A program made the translations under genes and the position numbers. The notes under the pieces are model-generated. The model searched no databases. It worked only from the letters and a program-made list of their open reading frames with translations, and had not been told where the DNA came from. Positions 26,834 through 34,840 of a DNA stretch of 64,000 bases are shown in pieces. Where the stretch lies: positions 1 through 64,000 of the forward strand of contig JAKSNK010000004.1 of assembly GCA_024399835.1 (NCBI GenBank). The letters run 5' to 3'. Origin of the DNA: Paludibacteraceae bacterium (GTDB lineage: Bacteria > Bacteroidota > Bacteroidia > Bacteroidales > Paludibacteraceae). The stretch's first letter is position 1; each line of letters opens with the position of its first letter.

Positions 26834-26864
26834 TTGCGTATGTGAAATAATTTTTGTATCTTTG
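26834..26864 (+). promoter_or_regulatory. Promoter of the polysaccharide locus
   Basis: TTG (26834-26836), 20 bases, TATCTTTG (26857-26864). The preceding GCGTATG resembles the ppdK and toxin-antitoxin promoters. The 5' leader of about 70 bases is A-rich. No further strong promoter was noticed until ftsY. Confidence 0.65.
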
Positions 26865-26935
26865 TGCGTTTTATATTTATTTTAGGATAAACACAACAAA
26901 AAAACAATTAACATAAACAATTAAAATTAAACATT

Positions 26936-28231
26936 ATGGATTTATCAAATCGTAAAATTGCGGTCATTGGATTGGGCTATGTGGGACTCCCACTTGCCAT
27001 TGAGTACGGAAAGAAGTATCGTGTCATCGGCTTTGATGTTTTCAAAGCCCGTGTTGAAGAGTTGGAGCGTGGCGAAGACCACACATTGGAAGCTGACTTG
27101 GTTGGTATGAAGCAAGCTAGAGATTTATTTGAATCTACCCGCAAAATCGGTTTATCGTTTACATCCAACATGGAGGACTTAAAAGCAGTCAACACTTACA
27201 TTGTTACTGTTCCTACCCCTATTGACCGTTTCAACAACCCCGATCTTACACCGTTGTTAAAAGCATCTGAGACAATTGGCAAGACGCTCAACAAGGGTGA
27301 CATCGTTATTTATGAATCTACCGTTTATCCCGGTTGCACCGAAGAAGATTGCGTACCTGTATTGGAGAAAAACAGCGGGCTCAAATTCAATGTGGATTTC
27401 TTCTGCGGCTATAGTCCCGAGCGTATCAATCCGGGCGACAAAGAGAACACACTGACCAAAATTCGCAAAATCACCTCAGGTTCGACTCCCGAGGTAGCTG
27501 ATATTGTAGATGCGCTCTACAATAGTATTTTGCTTAACGGCACTCACCGTGCACCAAACATGAAGGTTGCCGAATGTGCAAAAGCCGTTGAAAATAGTCA
27601 ACGCGATGTAAACATATCCTTTATGAACGAATTGGCACTCATTTGTGACCGTGTAGGCATCGATACCAATGATGTGATTGAAGCTGCAGGTTCAAAATGG
27701 AATTTTCTCAAATATCGTCCCGGATTGGTAGGCGGACACTGCATCTCTGTTGATCCCTATTATTTAGCACACAAAGCCAAATCACTGGGCTATGACCCTC
27801 GCGTCATTCTTTCCGGTCGTGCAGTCAACAACTCAATCGCCAAGTTCATTGCCGACAAAGTGCTCAAATTGATGATTCAGAAAGACCATAAAATCAAAGA
27901 TGCTAACATTCTTATGTTAGGTGTTACATTCAAGGAGAATTGCCCCGACTGCCGCAATACCAAAGTTGTTGATATTGCATCGGAATTAGAGGACTTTGGT
28001 TGCAATGTAGATATTTACGACCCATGGGCAGATCCTTCAGTTGTTAAACATGAGTATGGCAAAGAACTGATTTCCGCCATTGATCCTGACAAGAAATACT
28101 CCGCTGTTATCGCATGTGTCAGCCACAAACAATTTATGACATTCGACTTCAAAAAGTACCATGATCAAGGTGCTGTTGTCTTCGATGTCAAGAACTTTGT
28201 AGATCGCGCTTTTGTAGATAGCAGATTATAA
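26936..28231 (+). CDS. UDP-N-acetylhexosamine 6-dehydrogenase (TviB/WbpO-like)
   Basis: The 431-residue protein is an NAD-dependent nucleotide-sugar dehydrogenase. It has the Rossmann loop AVIGLGYVGLPLAIEYG, VTVPTPIDRFNNPDLTPL, YESTVYPGCTEEDCVPVL, GYSPERINPGDKEN, and the catalytic Cys in GLVGGHCISVDPYYLAHK. These blocks follow TviB (Vi antigen) and WbpO more closely than UDP-glucose dehydrogenase, so the likely reaction is oxidation of UDP-GlcNAc or UDP-GalNAc to the uronic acid. It is the first gene of the locus. The substrate is inferred. Confidence 0.87.
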   Translation: MDLSNRKIAVIGLGYVGLPLAIEYGKKYRVIGFDVFKARVEELERGEDHTLEADLVGMKQARDLFESTRKIGLSFTSNMEDLKAVNTYIVTVPTPIDRFNNPDLTPLLKASETIGKTLNKGDIVIYESTVYPGCTEEDCVPVLEKNSGLKFNVDFFCGYSPERINPGDKENTLTKIRKITSGSTPEVADIVDALYNSILLNGTHRAPNMKVAECAKAVENSQRDVNISFMNELALICDRVGIDTNDVIEAAGSKWNFLKYRPGLVGGHCISVDPYYLAHKAKSLGYDPRVILSGRAVNNSIAKFIADKVLKLMIQKDHKIKDANILMLGVTFKENCPDCRNTKVVDIASELEDFGCNVDIYDPWADPSVVKHEYGKELISAIDPDKKYSAVIACVSHKQFMTFDFKKYHDQGAVVFDVKNFVDRAFVDSRL

Positions 28232-28246
28232 TCATTATTACAAACC

Positions 28247-29380
28247 ATGAAACATATATTCAGTCCTTATCGTGTCTGCCCTCTTGGAGCGCATGTTGAC
28301 CACCAACATGGCTTAGTTACGGGTTTCGCATTCAACAAAGGCGTTGACTTATATTATGAAGTCACAGAAGACGGTTCGGTGCATTTGGAATCTCGCGACT
28401 ATGACGGAATCATTGATTTCTCGATGCGCGTTCCTACCCTTATTCGTCAAAAGAACTGGGGCGACTATGCCCGTGGCGCCAAATATGCCCTGCAAAAACG
28501 CTTCAAATTGGCTCATGGCATTCAGGGAATTATTCAAGGAAGTTTACCGGTCGGCGGACTTTCATCTTCGGCGGCAGTACTGATTGCTTATGTCATGGCA
28601 TTTGCCGATGCCAACAACATACAGTTAGCCACAATGGAGATTGTAAAGATTGCCTCTGAGGCAGAACGCGAATATATAGGACTGAACAACGGCATATTGG
28701 ACCAATCTTGCATCGCACTTGGTCAAAAGGACCATCTGCTGATGCTTGATTGCGATACCGATGAGTATCGTCTGATTGCTAAACCCGCTAAAATGCCTGA
28801 TTTCAAATTGGGTATATTCTTCTCGGGGTTGACCCGCAATTTGGTCAATTCGGATTACAACTTGCGTGTTTCCGAATGCAAAGTAGCAGCGTGGAATGTG
28901 ATGGCATACGAAGGGCTCGAACTCAAATCGTTTGATAAAACCTTCCTTCGTGACATCCATCGCACAACATTCAATAAATTCCGAGACCGAATGCCTGCAC
29001 GCTTTGTTCGGCGCGCAGAGCATTTCTATTCGGAATACAAGCGTGTCCGTGATGGTGTTACTGCATGGGAAACGGGCAATCTCAAATGGTTCGGCGAATT
29101 AAGTTTTCAATCGTGTGAATCATCCATTCGCAATTATGAATGCGGTTCGCCCGAATTGATTGCTATCTATCAGGCAATGCGAGAAACACCCGGTATTTAT
29201 GGAGGTCGGTTCTCAGGAGCAGGATTCAAAGGGGCTTGTATTGCACTGTGCGACCCTGAACAAACATCCGCTATTGAGCAGTCTATTCGAAGCAAATATT
29301 TAGCCCAATTCCCGCAATACGAAGACACTTTCCAAGTGTATTTCTGTGACACGGACGACGGCGCGCGGTTTATATCCTAA
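28247..29380 (+). CDS. GHMP kinase resembling galacturonokinase
   Basis: The 377-residue protein is a galactokinase-fold GHMP kinase with SPYRVCPLGAHVDHQHG near the N-terminus (GAHVDHQ at 14-20), the phosphate-binding GLSSSAA at 104-110, and motif 3 GGRFSGAGFKGACIAL. Galactokinases have GEHTDY at the first motif; plant galacturonokinases have GAHIDHQ-type sequences, so a uronic acid or a galactose-type sugar is the likely substrate, phosphorylated at C1. The next gene is a nucleotidyltransferase and the one after an epimerase, which would turn the sugar 1-phosphate into an activated donor. A heptose or other sugar kinase remains possible. Confidence 0.8.
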   Translation: MKHIFSPYRVCPLGAHVDHQHGLVTGFAFNKGVDLYYEVTEDGSVHLESRDYDGIIDFSMRVPTLIRQKNWGDYARGAKYALQKRFKLAHGIQGIIQGSLPVGGLSSSAAVLIAYVMAFADANNIQLATMEIVKIASEAEREYIGLNNGILDQSCIALGQKDHLLMLDCDTDEYRLIAKPAKMPDFKLGIFFSGLTRNLVNSDYNLRVSECKVAAWNVMAYEGLELKSFDKTFLRDIHRTTFNKFRDRMPARFVRRAEHFYSEYKRVRDGVTAWETGNLKWFGELSFQSCESSIRNYECGSPELIAIYQAMRETPGIYGGRFSGAGFKGACIALCDPEQTSAIEQSIRSKYLAQFPQYEDTFQVYFCDTDDGARFIS

Positions 29381-29399
29381 AGAAAAGTCCTGACAAAAT

Positions 29400-30128
29400 A
29401 TGAAAAATATAGTTATTGCTGCCGGTTATGCTACGCGCCTCTACCCATTGACCGAGAACTTTCCCAAACCACTGCTACAAATTGGTTCTACTTCTATTCT
29501 CGGGCGACTAATCGCTGATATTGATGCCATTCCTGAAATAGATGAGCATATTATTGTCTCCAATCACAAATTCGCACATCATTTCGAGGAATGGAAACAG
29601 AGCCAATCCACTCGTTGTCCGATTCACATTATTGACGATGGCACTTCCACCAACGAAACACGATTAGGGGCTGTGCAGGACTTATTGCTTGCCATACAAG
29701 ATATTGACGATGATTTGTTGGTGGTAGCAGCCGATAATATCCTTGACTTTTCTTTATCGGGTTTTGTTCAGTTCGCCAAATCGCACAACACATCGTGCAT
29801 TATGTGCCACTACGAACCGGAATTGCACAAACTGCAACGAACCGGTGTTATTCGCGTGGATAATCAAATGCGTGTATTGGAAATGCAGGAAAAACCCGAA
29901 GTACCTTGTTCCAATTGGGCTGTTCCGCCTTTCTATGTCTATCTCAAGCATGACTTGCCACTGATTCGCACATGTATGGAAAATGGTTGCGGATTTGATG
30001 CGCCGGGCAATTTGGCACATTTTTTAGTGGACAGAACTACCATACACGCTTACCAAATGCTGGGAACAAGATTTGATATAGGTAGTTTGGACACTTACAA
30101 AGAAGCACAACTTAAATACGGAAAATAA
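29400..30128 (+). CDS. Sugar-1-phosphate nucleotidyltransferase
   Basis: The 242-residue protein has the NTP-transferase signature in variant form, IAAGYATRLYPLTENFPKPL, and VVAADNILDF as the metal-binding region. It lacks the C-terminal left-handed helix seen in GlmU. It sits between the GHMP kinase and the epimerase (19 bases after the kinase, 1 base before the epimerase), so it probably transfers UMP or another NMP to the sugar 1-phosphate made by that kinase. The exact NTP and sugar cannot be read from sequence. Confidence 0.85.
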   Translation: MKNIVIAAGYATRLYPLTENFPKPLLQIGSTSILGRLIADIDAIPEIDEHIIVSNHKFAHHFEEWKQSQSTRCPIHIIDDGTSTNETRLGAVQDLLLAIQDIDDDLLVVAADNILDFSLSGFVQFAKSHNTSCIMCHYEPELHKLQRTGVIRVDNQMRVLEMQEKPEVPCSNWAVPPFYVYLKHDLPLIRTCMENGCGFDAPGNLAHFLVDRTTIHAYQMLGTRFDIGSLDTYKEAQLKYGK

Positions 30129-30129
30129 T

Positions 30130-31185
30130 ATGTTAAAATACAATGTCTCTTTAGAAAACAAAACTATCCTGCTGACAGGAGCAGCAGGATTTATTGGTGC
30201 TAATCTGACAATGCGCCTAATAAAAGACTTTCCTTCTACTCGCATCGTTGGATTAGATTCAGTCAATGATTACTACGATCCATCGCTTAAGGAGTTTCGC
30301 CTTCGCCAAATCGAAGCGCTTAACGGTCATTGGACCTTTGTCCGTGGCAATTTGGCAGATAAGAAACTCATCAACTCTCTTTTCGAAAAATACCACTTTG
30401 ATATTGTAGTCAATCTCGCCGCACAAGCCGGAGTTCGCTATTCTATCACCAACCCTGATGCCTATATTGAAGCCAATCTCATTGGTTTTTACAATATATT
30501 GGAGGCATGCCGCCACTATCCTGTAGAGCACTTGGTTTACGCTTCCTCGTCTTCCGTTTACGGCAACAACAAGAAAGTTCCCTACTCCACAGACGATAAA
30601 GTGGACAATCCCATTTCACTCTATGCTGCCACCAAGAAGTCCAACGAACTGCTGGCACATGCCTATTCAAAACTATACGACATACCCTCTACCGGCTTGC
30701 GATTCTTTACTGTATATGGACCTGCAGGACGACCCGATATGGCATATTTTGGATTTACCAACAAACTGCGTGAAGGCAAAACCATTCAAATTTTCAATTA
30801 TGGCAACTGCCTGCGGGACTTCACTTTTGTGGACGATATCGTGGAAGGAATCACGCGCATTATGCAACACGCTCCCGAGCATGCCACAGGCGAAGACGGT
30901 TTGCCATTGGCTCCATACAAAGTGTACAACATAGGCAATTCCAATCCCGAGAATCTGTTGGACTTTGTCACTATTTTACAGGAAGAGCTTATTCGTGCCG
31001 GTGTCTTACCTGCTGACTATGACTTTGAGGCGCACAAGGAACTTGTACCCATGCAACCCGGGGATGTACCGACTACATTTGCAGATACTTCTGCCCTTGA
31101 GGAGGACTTTGGTTTCCGTCCCCACACCCCATTACGAGAAGGATTGCGTCGTTTTGCGGAATGGTATAAGCAGTTCTATAAATAA
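30130..31185 (+). CDS. UDP-glucuronate 4-epimerase-like SDR enzyme
   Basis: The 351-residue extended short-chain dehydrogenase has the NAD loop TGAAGFIGANLTMRL, DSVNDYYDPSLKEFRL, SSSSVYG, the catalytic YAATKKS (YxxxK) and YGPAGRPDMAYFGF. The NDYYD and GRPDMA motifs are those of UDP-glucuronate 4-epimerases, which interconvert UDP-GlcA and UDP-GalA. With a TviB-like dehydrogenase in the same locus, UDP-GlcNAcA (TviC-type) is an alternative substrate, although the motifs favour the simple uronic acid. Confidence 0.88.
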   Translation: MLKYNVSLENKTILLTGAAGFIGANLTMRLIKDFPSTRIVGLDSVNDYYDPSLKEFRLRQIEALNGHWTFVRGNLADKKLINSLFEKYHFDIVVNLAAQAGVRYSITNPDAYIEANLIGFYNILEACRHYPVEHLVYASSSSVYGNNKKVPYSTDDKVDNPISLYAATKKSNELLAHAYSKLYDIPSTGLRFFTVYGPAGRPDMAYFGFTNKLREGKTIQIFNYGNCLRDFTFVDDIVEGITRIMQHAPEHATGEDGLPLAPYKVYNIGNSNPENLLDFVTILQEELIRAGVLPADYDFEAHKELVPMQPGDVPTTFADTSALEEDFGFRPHTPLREGLRRFAEWYKQFYK

Positions 31186-31187
31186 TC

Positions 31188-32252
31188 ATGAAGCATGTCC
31201 TTTACATAGTGCCGGATTTGCATGGAGGCGGAGCAGAGCGATGCTCTCTCACCTTAATGCGCATGCTCAAGCAACACGATTTCGATGTGACAATCGTCAA
31301 CTTGGGTAGCCCACACGGCGAAGCCGAATCGTGGTTGGATGCGAACGAGCATATCATATCGCTTGATTGCAAACGCGTTCTAAATGCTTTCTTCCCTTTG
31401 TGGCATCTATGTAAACAATTGCACGCAGATTATATTTTTACCTCGCGCCAACATACGGCATGTTTGGTCTTAATTTTGTCTTTCTTCTGCCGTTTGCGCG
31501 CTGTTATTCGCATTCCTAACATGCCTTCTCGTCGCTTGTACTCGGGCATACAGGGGATAAAAGAACGATTGATGTACCGCATTGGGAGATTCTTATATCC
31601 TCGCGCCCTATCGATTGTTGCGCAAACGGAAGAAATGAAACAAGAGATGTGTACTCTTTACCATTTGGATAGCAATAAGGTCTTCGTTGTTCCTAACCCT
31701 GTGGATCAAGAGCGTATCAATGATTTAGCCATACAAACACCATCTCCATACACTTCCGACGAAATACCTTTTCTCGCAGTTGGTAACACCAGTTATGCAA
31801 AGGCACATGATGTACTCATTCAAGCCATGGAACACTTTCATGCTAACCATGACAACGCGACTCTGCATATTGTAGGACGAACGGAAGGAGAATGGGGAGA
31901 TAAGATTCGTACGCTTGCTCAAGGCAAAGATTATATCCATTTACATGGTTTTATTCCCAATCCCTATCCCTATATCAAGCATTGCCGTGCCTTGGTCTTG
32001 TCTTCACGCATAGAGGGGTATCCCAATGTCGTTTTAGAAGCCATGGCATTGCAACGCCCCGTGGTGGTTACGGATTGCCTTCCCATACTCAAGCGCATTG
32101 TCACCAACGATATCAATGGGCAGATTGTCCCTGTTGATGATGCCAACGCCCTTGCCCAAGGAATGGAGAAAATACTGCAAATCGCCACTGTCAACAATAC
32201 AATCACCAACGAGGCAATTACCCCACTCTTACACGCTTTTGAATCATGCTGA
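31188..32252 (+). CDS. Family 4 glycosyltransferase
   Basis: The 354-residue GT-B protein begins MKHVLYIVPDLHGGGAERCS, the glycine-rich acceptor-side loop, and has FLAVGNTSYAKAHDVLIQA and the donor-binding SSRIEGYPNVVLEAMALQRP (EGxxxxxxEAM) near the C-terminus. It starts 2 bases after the epimerase gene and overlaps the C5-epimerase gene by 7 bases. It is cytoplasmic and retaining by family; the sugar is unknown. Confidence 0.9.
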   Translation: MKHVLYIVPDLHGGGAERCSLTLMRMLKQHDFDVTIVNLGSPHGEAESWLDANEHIISLDCKRVLNAFFPLWHLCKQLHADYIFTSRQHTACLVLILSFFCRLRAVIRIPNMPSRRLYSGIQGIKERLMYRIGRFLYPRALSIVAQTEEMKQEMCTLYHLDSNKVFVVPNPVDQERINDLAIQTPSPYTSDEIPFLAVGNTSYAKAHDVLIQAMEHFHANHDNATLHIVGRTEGEWGDKIRTLAQGKDYIHLHGFIPNPYPYIKHCRALVLSSRIEGYPNVVLEAMALQRPVVVTDCLPILKRIVTNDINGQIVPVDDANALAQGMEKILQIATVNNTITNEAITPLLHAFESC

Positions 32253-33175
32253 TTGTGAACAAAATAAAATATGGCTTTTGCCGATTTGTGGACGAATTAT
32301 CCCAAAAGAGCGATTATTGGCACCTTCGCATGCCTACTCGTCTCAATCCTGAAGAATGGGATCGAACTTACTACCTTGATATGTCCGGCAAAGGAACCTA
32401 TCCGGGTGAGATGCAAAACGGTATTCCTGTTTTCTATTACGACGGGATATATCCGACATTTTTTCATACAACTATTTTTAATTATGGTTTGGGGTTATTG
32501 GAGCGGAGAGCCCAAGGTGAAGATATCGATGAATCGTTACAACAAGTGCTGACTTATATGCAGCAAACGCAGGATGAAAGTGGCGAATGGGTTTATCATT
32601 TTGACCCTGCCATTCATCCTCTTTTGGAGAATCATGTCAGCGGTATGACACAGGGGTTGGCTATTTCGTTGGCGGTTCGGTGTATGCGATTGGGACTGTT
32701 AGATACTGCCATAGGAAACAAAATGATTGCCTCGGCAAAGCAAAACATGCTCCAACATTGTGTCGGCAAGCATTTCGGTTGCACTATTATTGAGGAACAT
32801 TTTGCTCCTGGCAATGGTACTTTGAATGGAGGTTTGTTTGCCCTTCTTGGCTTAAGGGACTATGCTGTTTGGACACAAGACTTTGAGGATTGGGAGTATT
32901 ACGAGCAAGAGTTCAGGCATGTGTTGCCTGCCTATTCATTTGGGCATTGGAGTTTCTACGATGCGCAGCATACGCTTACCAGCGGTTTCTATCAGCAGTT
33001 GCATATTGACCTCGTGAATGTTTTGGGTGCCATTACGCATGCTCCCGAATACCAATCAATGGCACAAAAATGGACGAAAGGTTTGCATTGGAATAGTTGG
33101 TACACGCTTTTGAAAGGAGTACAAAAACTATTGCATATTCGTGATATGGAAATGAGTTATGCCAATCGGCAATGA
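32246..33175 (+). CDS. Heparosan-type D-glucuronyl C5-epimerase homologue
   Basis: The 309-residue protein resembles the C-terminal catalytic domain of glucuronyl C5-epimerases (PF06662): PVFYYDGIYPTFFHTTIFNY with GLGLLE, MTQGLAISLAVR, GTLNGGLFALLGLRDY, SFGHWSFYDAQHTL and LHIDLVNVLGAITH. The animal enzymes convert D-glucuronate to L-iduronate within a chain. No signal peptide is present, so it would act in the cytoplasm, on a lipid-linked repeat or its precursors. Its place after uronic-acid donor genes and beside glycosyltransferases supports a role in making iduronate or a related epimer. Activity is inferred from family only. Confidence 0.8.
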   Translation: MLIVNKIKYGFCRFVDELSQKSDYWHLRMPTRLNPEEWDRTYYLDMSGKGTYPGEMQNGIPVFYYDGIYPTFFHTTIFNYGLGLLERRAQGEDIDESLQQVLTYMQQTQDESGEWVYHFDPAIHPLLENHVSGMTQGLAISLAVRCMRLGLLDTAIGNKMIASAKQNMLQHCVGKHFGCTIIEEHFAPGNGTLNGGLFALLGLRDYAVWTQDFEDWEYYEQEFRHVLPAYSFGHWSFYDAQHTLTSGFYQQLHIDLVNVLGAITHAPEYQSMAQKWTKGLHWNSWYTLLKGVQKLLHIRDMEMSYANRQ

Positions 33176-33708
33176 ATATTATGAAATGGACTAAATACAT
33201 TTATTTACTGCTCTACTACGGGTTTGCACAGTACTTGCCCCTTAGTTATCGTCCTGTGGTCGGCAAACCGGCTAAATGGATTCGTTATCGCTTGTGCAAA
33301 CATATTTTTGCAGAATGTGGACACAATGTCAATATCGAACGCCGTGCTAATTTCAGTACGGGTGAAAACATTCACATTGGCAACAATTCGGGCATTGGGT
33401 TCAATTGCCAAGTGCCATGCGACATACATATCGGCAATAATGTCATGATGGGACCCGATTGCGTTATTTTGCCGGCTAATCATGCGTTTGCAGATACTTC
33501 CATTCCGATGATAGAACAGGGCTTTGCTCCTTCTCGACCCACCGTTATTGAAGATGATGTTTGGATTGGACATGGCGTCATTATGACTCCCGGACGGGTT
33601 GTTAAGACAGGTTCAATCATTGGCGCCGGCTGTGTTCTGACAAAAGATTTTGATGCATATAGTATTATCGGAGGAAATCCGGGCAAACTTATCCGCTTAA
33701 GAAAATAA
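33172..33708 (+). CDS. Left-handed beta-helix acyltransferase (Maa/WcaF-like)
   Basis: The 178-residue protein has hexapeptide repeats (ENIHIGNNSGIGFNCQ; DIHIGNNVMMGPDCVI; TVIEDDVWIGHGVIM) and ends IGGNPGKLIRLRK, as in capsule O-acetyltransferases. The histidine in LPANHAFAD is the usual catalytic base. A hydrophobic N-terminal segment (YIYLLLYYGFAQYL) may tether it to the membrane. It lacks the N-terminal Rossmann-like part of PglD, so it is more likely an O-acetyltransferase than the bacillosamine N-acetyltransferase. It overlaps the C5-epimerase gene by 4 bases (ATGA). Confidence 0.87.
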   Translation: MNIMKWTKYIYLLLYYGFAQYLPLSYRPVVGKPAKWIRYRLCKHIFAECGHNVNIERRANFSTGENIHIGNNSGIGFNCQVPCDIHIGNNVMMGPDCVILPANHAFADTSIPMIEQGFAPSRPTVIEDDVWIGHGVIMTPGRVVKTGSIIGAGCVLTKDFDAYSIIGGNPGKLIRLRK

Positions 33709-33712
33709 ACTT

Positions 33713-34840
33713 ATGAAACCATCTTGGATTAAAAATATCTTATACCGCACTTTGAAAGAAACATCCTTTCACAAGCAGTATCAGTTACGCCATCACATTA
33801 TTGGTACAAGGCAAGAGGCAGAACGCCTTCTCAACGAGGGGGAGATTATCCGTCTGCGCACATCTCTGACCATCAAACCGCGTGTAGGAATCATCCGTGA
33901 CGAAGACTCCATCTATCCGGACTATGTCAATCTCAAAGCCACTTGGTTGCGATACGAGCGTTTTTGTATCAACAACGATATTCCCTACGGTTTCTATGAT
34001 ATTTGGGCGAACGACTGGATGGAAAAAGCCAAAGATTTTGACATCATCATCGGGCGAGTAATGACTTCCCCTGCAGAGAAGGAAGTCTGGATGCCCAAAA
34101 TCTATGTATTGGAGAACATCTTGCATAAGACATGTTTCCCCTCTTATCACGAAATATGGCAATACGAAGACAAAATCAAAGCTTCCTACCTCTATCGTTT
34201 AGCTCAACTGCCTGCTATTCCTACCAAAGTGACTAATAGCAAGTTAGAGGCATTGCGTTGGACAGAGCAAGATACCTACCCGTTCATTGTCAAAACGAAA
34301 ATAGGTGCTTCGTCATCCGGTGTCATCAAAGTGAATAACCGCCGACAAGCCGTTCGCCTCATTAACCGGGTTTTCGGCATGGGGCGCAAAGTGCAGTATA
34401 GTTATGCTTGGCAAAAGGACTATTGGTATGTGCAGGAGTTCATTGAAGACGCCACTTTTGACTTGCGCATCATGTTGTACGACAATTATGCCTTTGGCTT
34501 TTACCGTTACCCGGACAAAGGTGACTTCCGTGCTTCCGGCGCTGGGCATTTCGAAAAAAAAGATTTGCCTCTCGATGCTTTGCAGCTCGCCATACATGCC
34601 CGTCAAGCCCTCAACAGCCGACAATTAGGAGTGGATATGCTGTATAGCGAGAGCAGACATCAATACTTCATTATCGAAACATCACTTTTCAACCAGATAG
34701 ACACGCCTCGTCAGTTAGAAGTCAATGGCGAACCGTCATACTACGATATTTCCAATCCTGACTGCCCCACTCTTCATAAAGGCGCCATTTGGATACAGGA
34801 ACTGACAATCCGTCAAATCATCGAACAGTGGCATAAATGA
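33713..34840 (+). CDS. ATP-grasp ligase of the polysaccharide locus
   Basis: The 375-residue protein has an ATP-grasp core: YPFIVKTKIGASSSGVIKV (phosphate-loop lysines), WYVQEFIEDATFDLRIMLYD and a C-terminal metal-binding region with YFIIETSLFNQID. The first 120 residues (IRDEDSIYPDYVNLKATWLR) are specific to a subgroup found in polysaccharide loci. ATP-grasp enzymes join a carboxylate to an amine through an acyl phosphate, so amidating a uronic acid with an amino acid or amine is an attractive role. This is inference. It lies 4 bases after the acyltransferase and overlaps the flippase by 4. Confidence 0.78.
   Translation: MKPSWIKNILYRTLKETSFHKQYQLRHHIIGTRQEAERLLNEGEIIRLRTSLTIKPRVGIIRDEDSIYPDYVNLKATWLRYERFCINNDIPYGFYDIWANDWMEKAKDFDIIIGRVMTSPAEKEVWMPKIYVLENILHKTCFPSYHEIWQYEDKIKASYLYRLAQLPAIPTKVTNSKLEALRWTEQDTYPFIVKTKIGASSSGVIKVNNRRQAVRLINRVFGMGRKVQYSYAWQKDYWYVQEFIEDATFDLRIMLYDNYAFGFYRYPDKGDFRASGAGHFEKKDLPLDALQLAIHARQALNSRQLGVDMLYSESRHQYFIIETSLFNQIDTPRQLEVNGEPSYYDISNPDCPTLHKGAIWIQELTIRQIIEQWHK

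Noticed and set aside
26936..28231. Annotation as UDP-glucose 6-dehydrogenase
   Set aside because: The sequence blocks follow TviB/WbpO (UDP-HexNAc dehydrogenases) more closely, although the substrate is not proven.
33172..33708. PglD-type bacillosamine N-acetyltransferase
   Set aside because: The protein lacks the N-terminal nucleotide-sugar-binding part of PglD and resembles capsule O-acetyltransferases.
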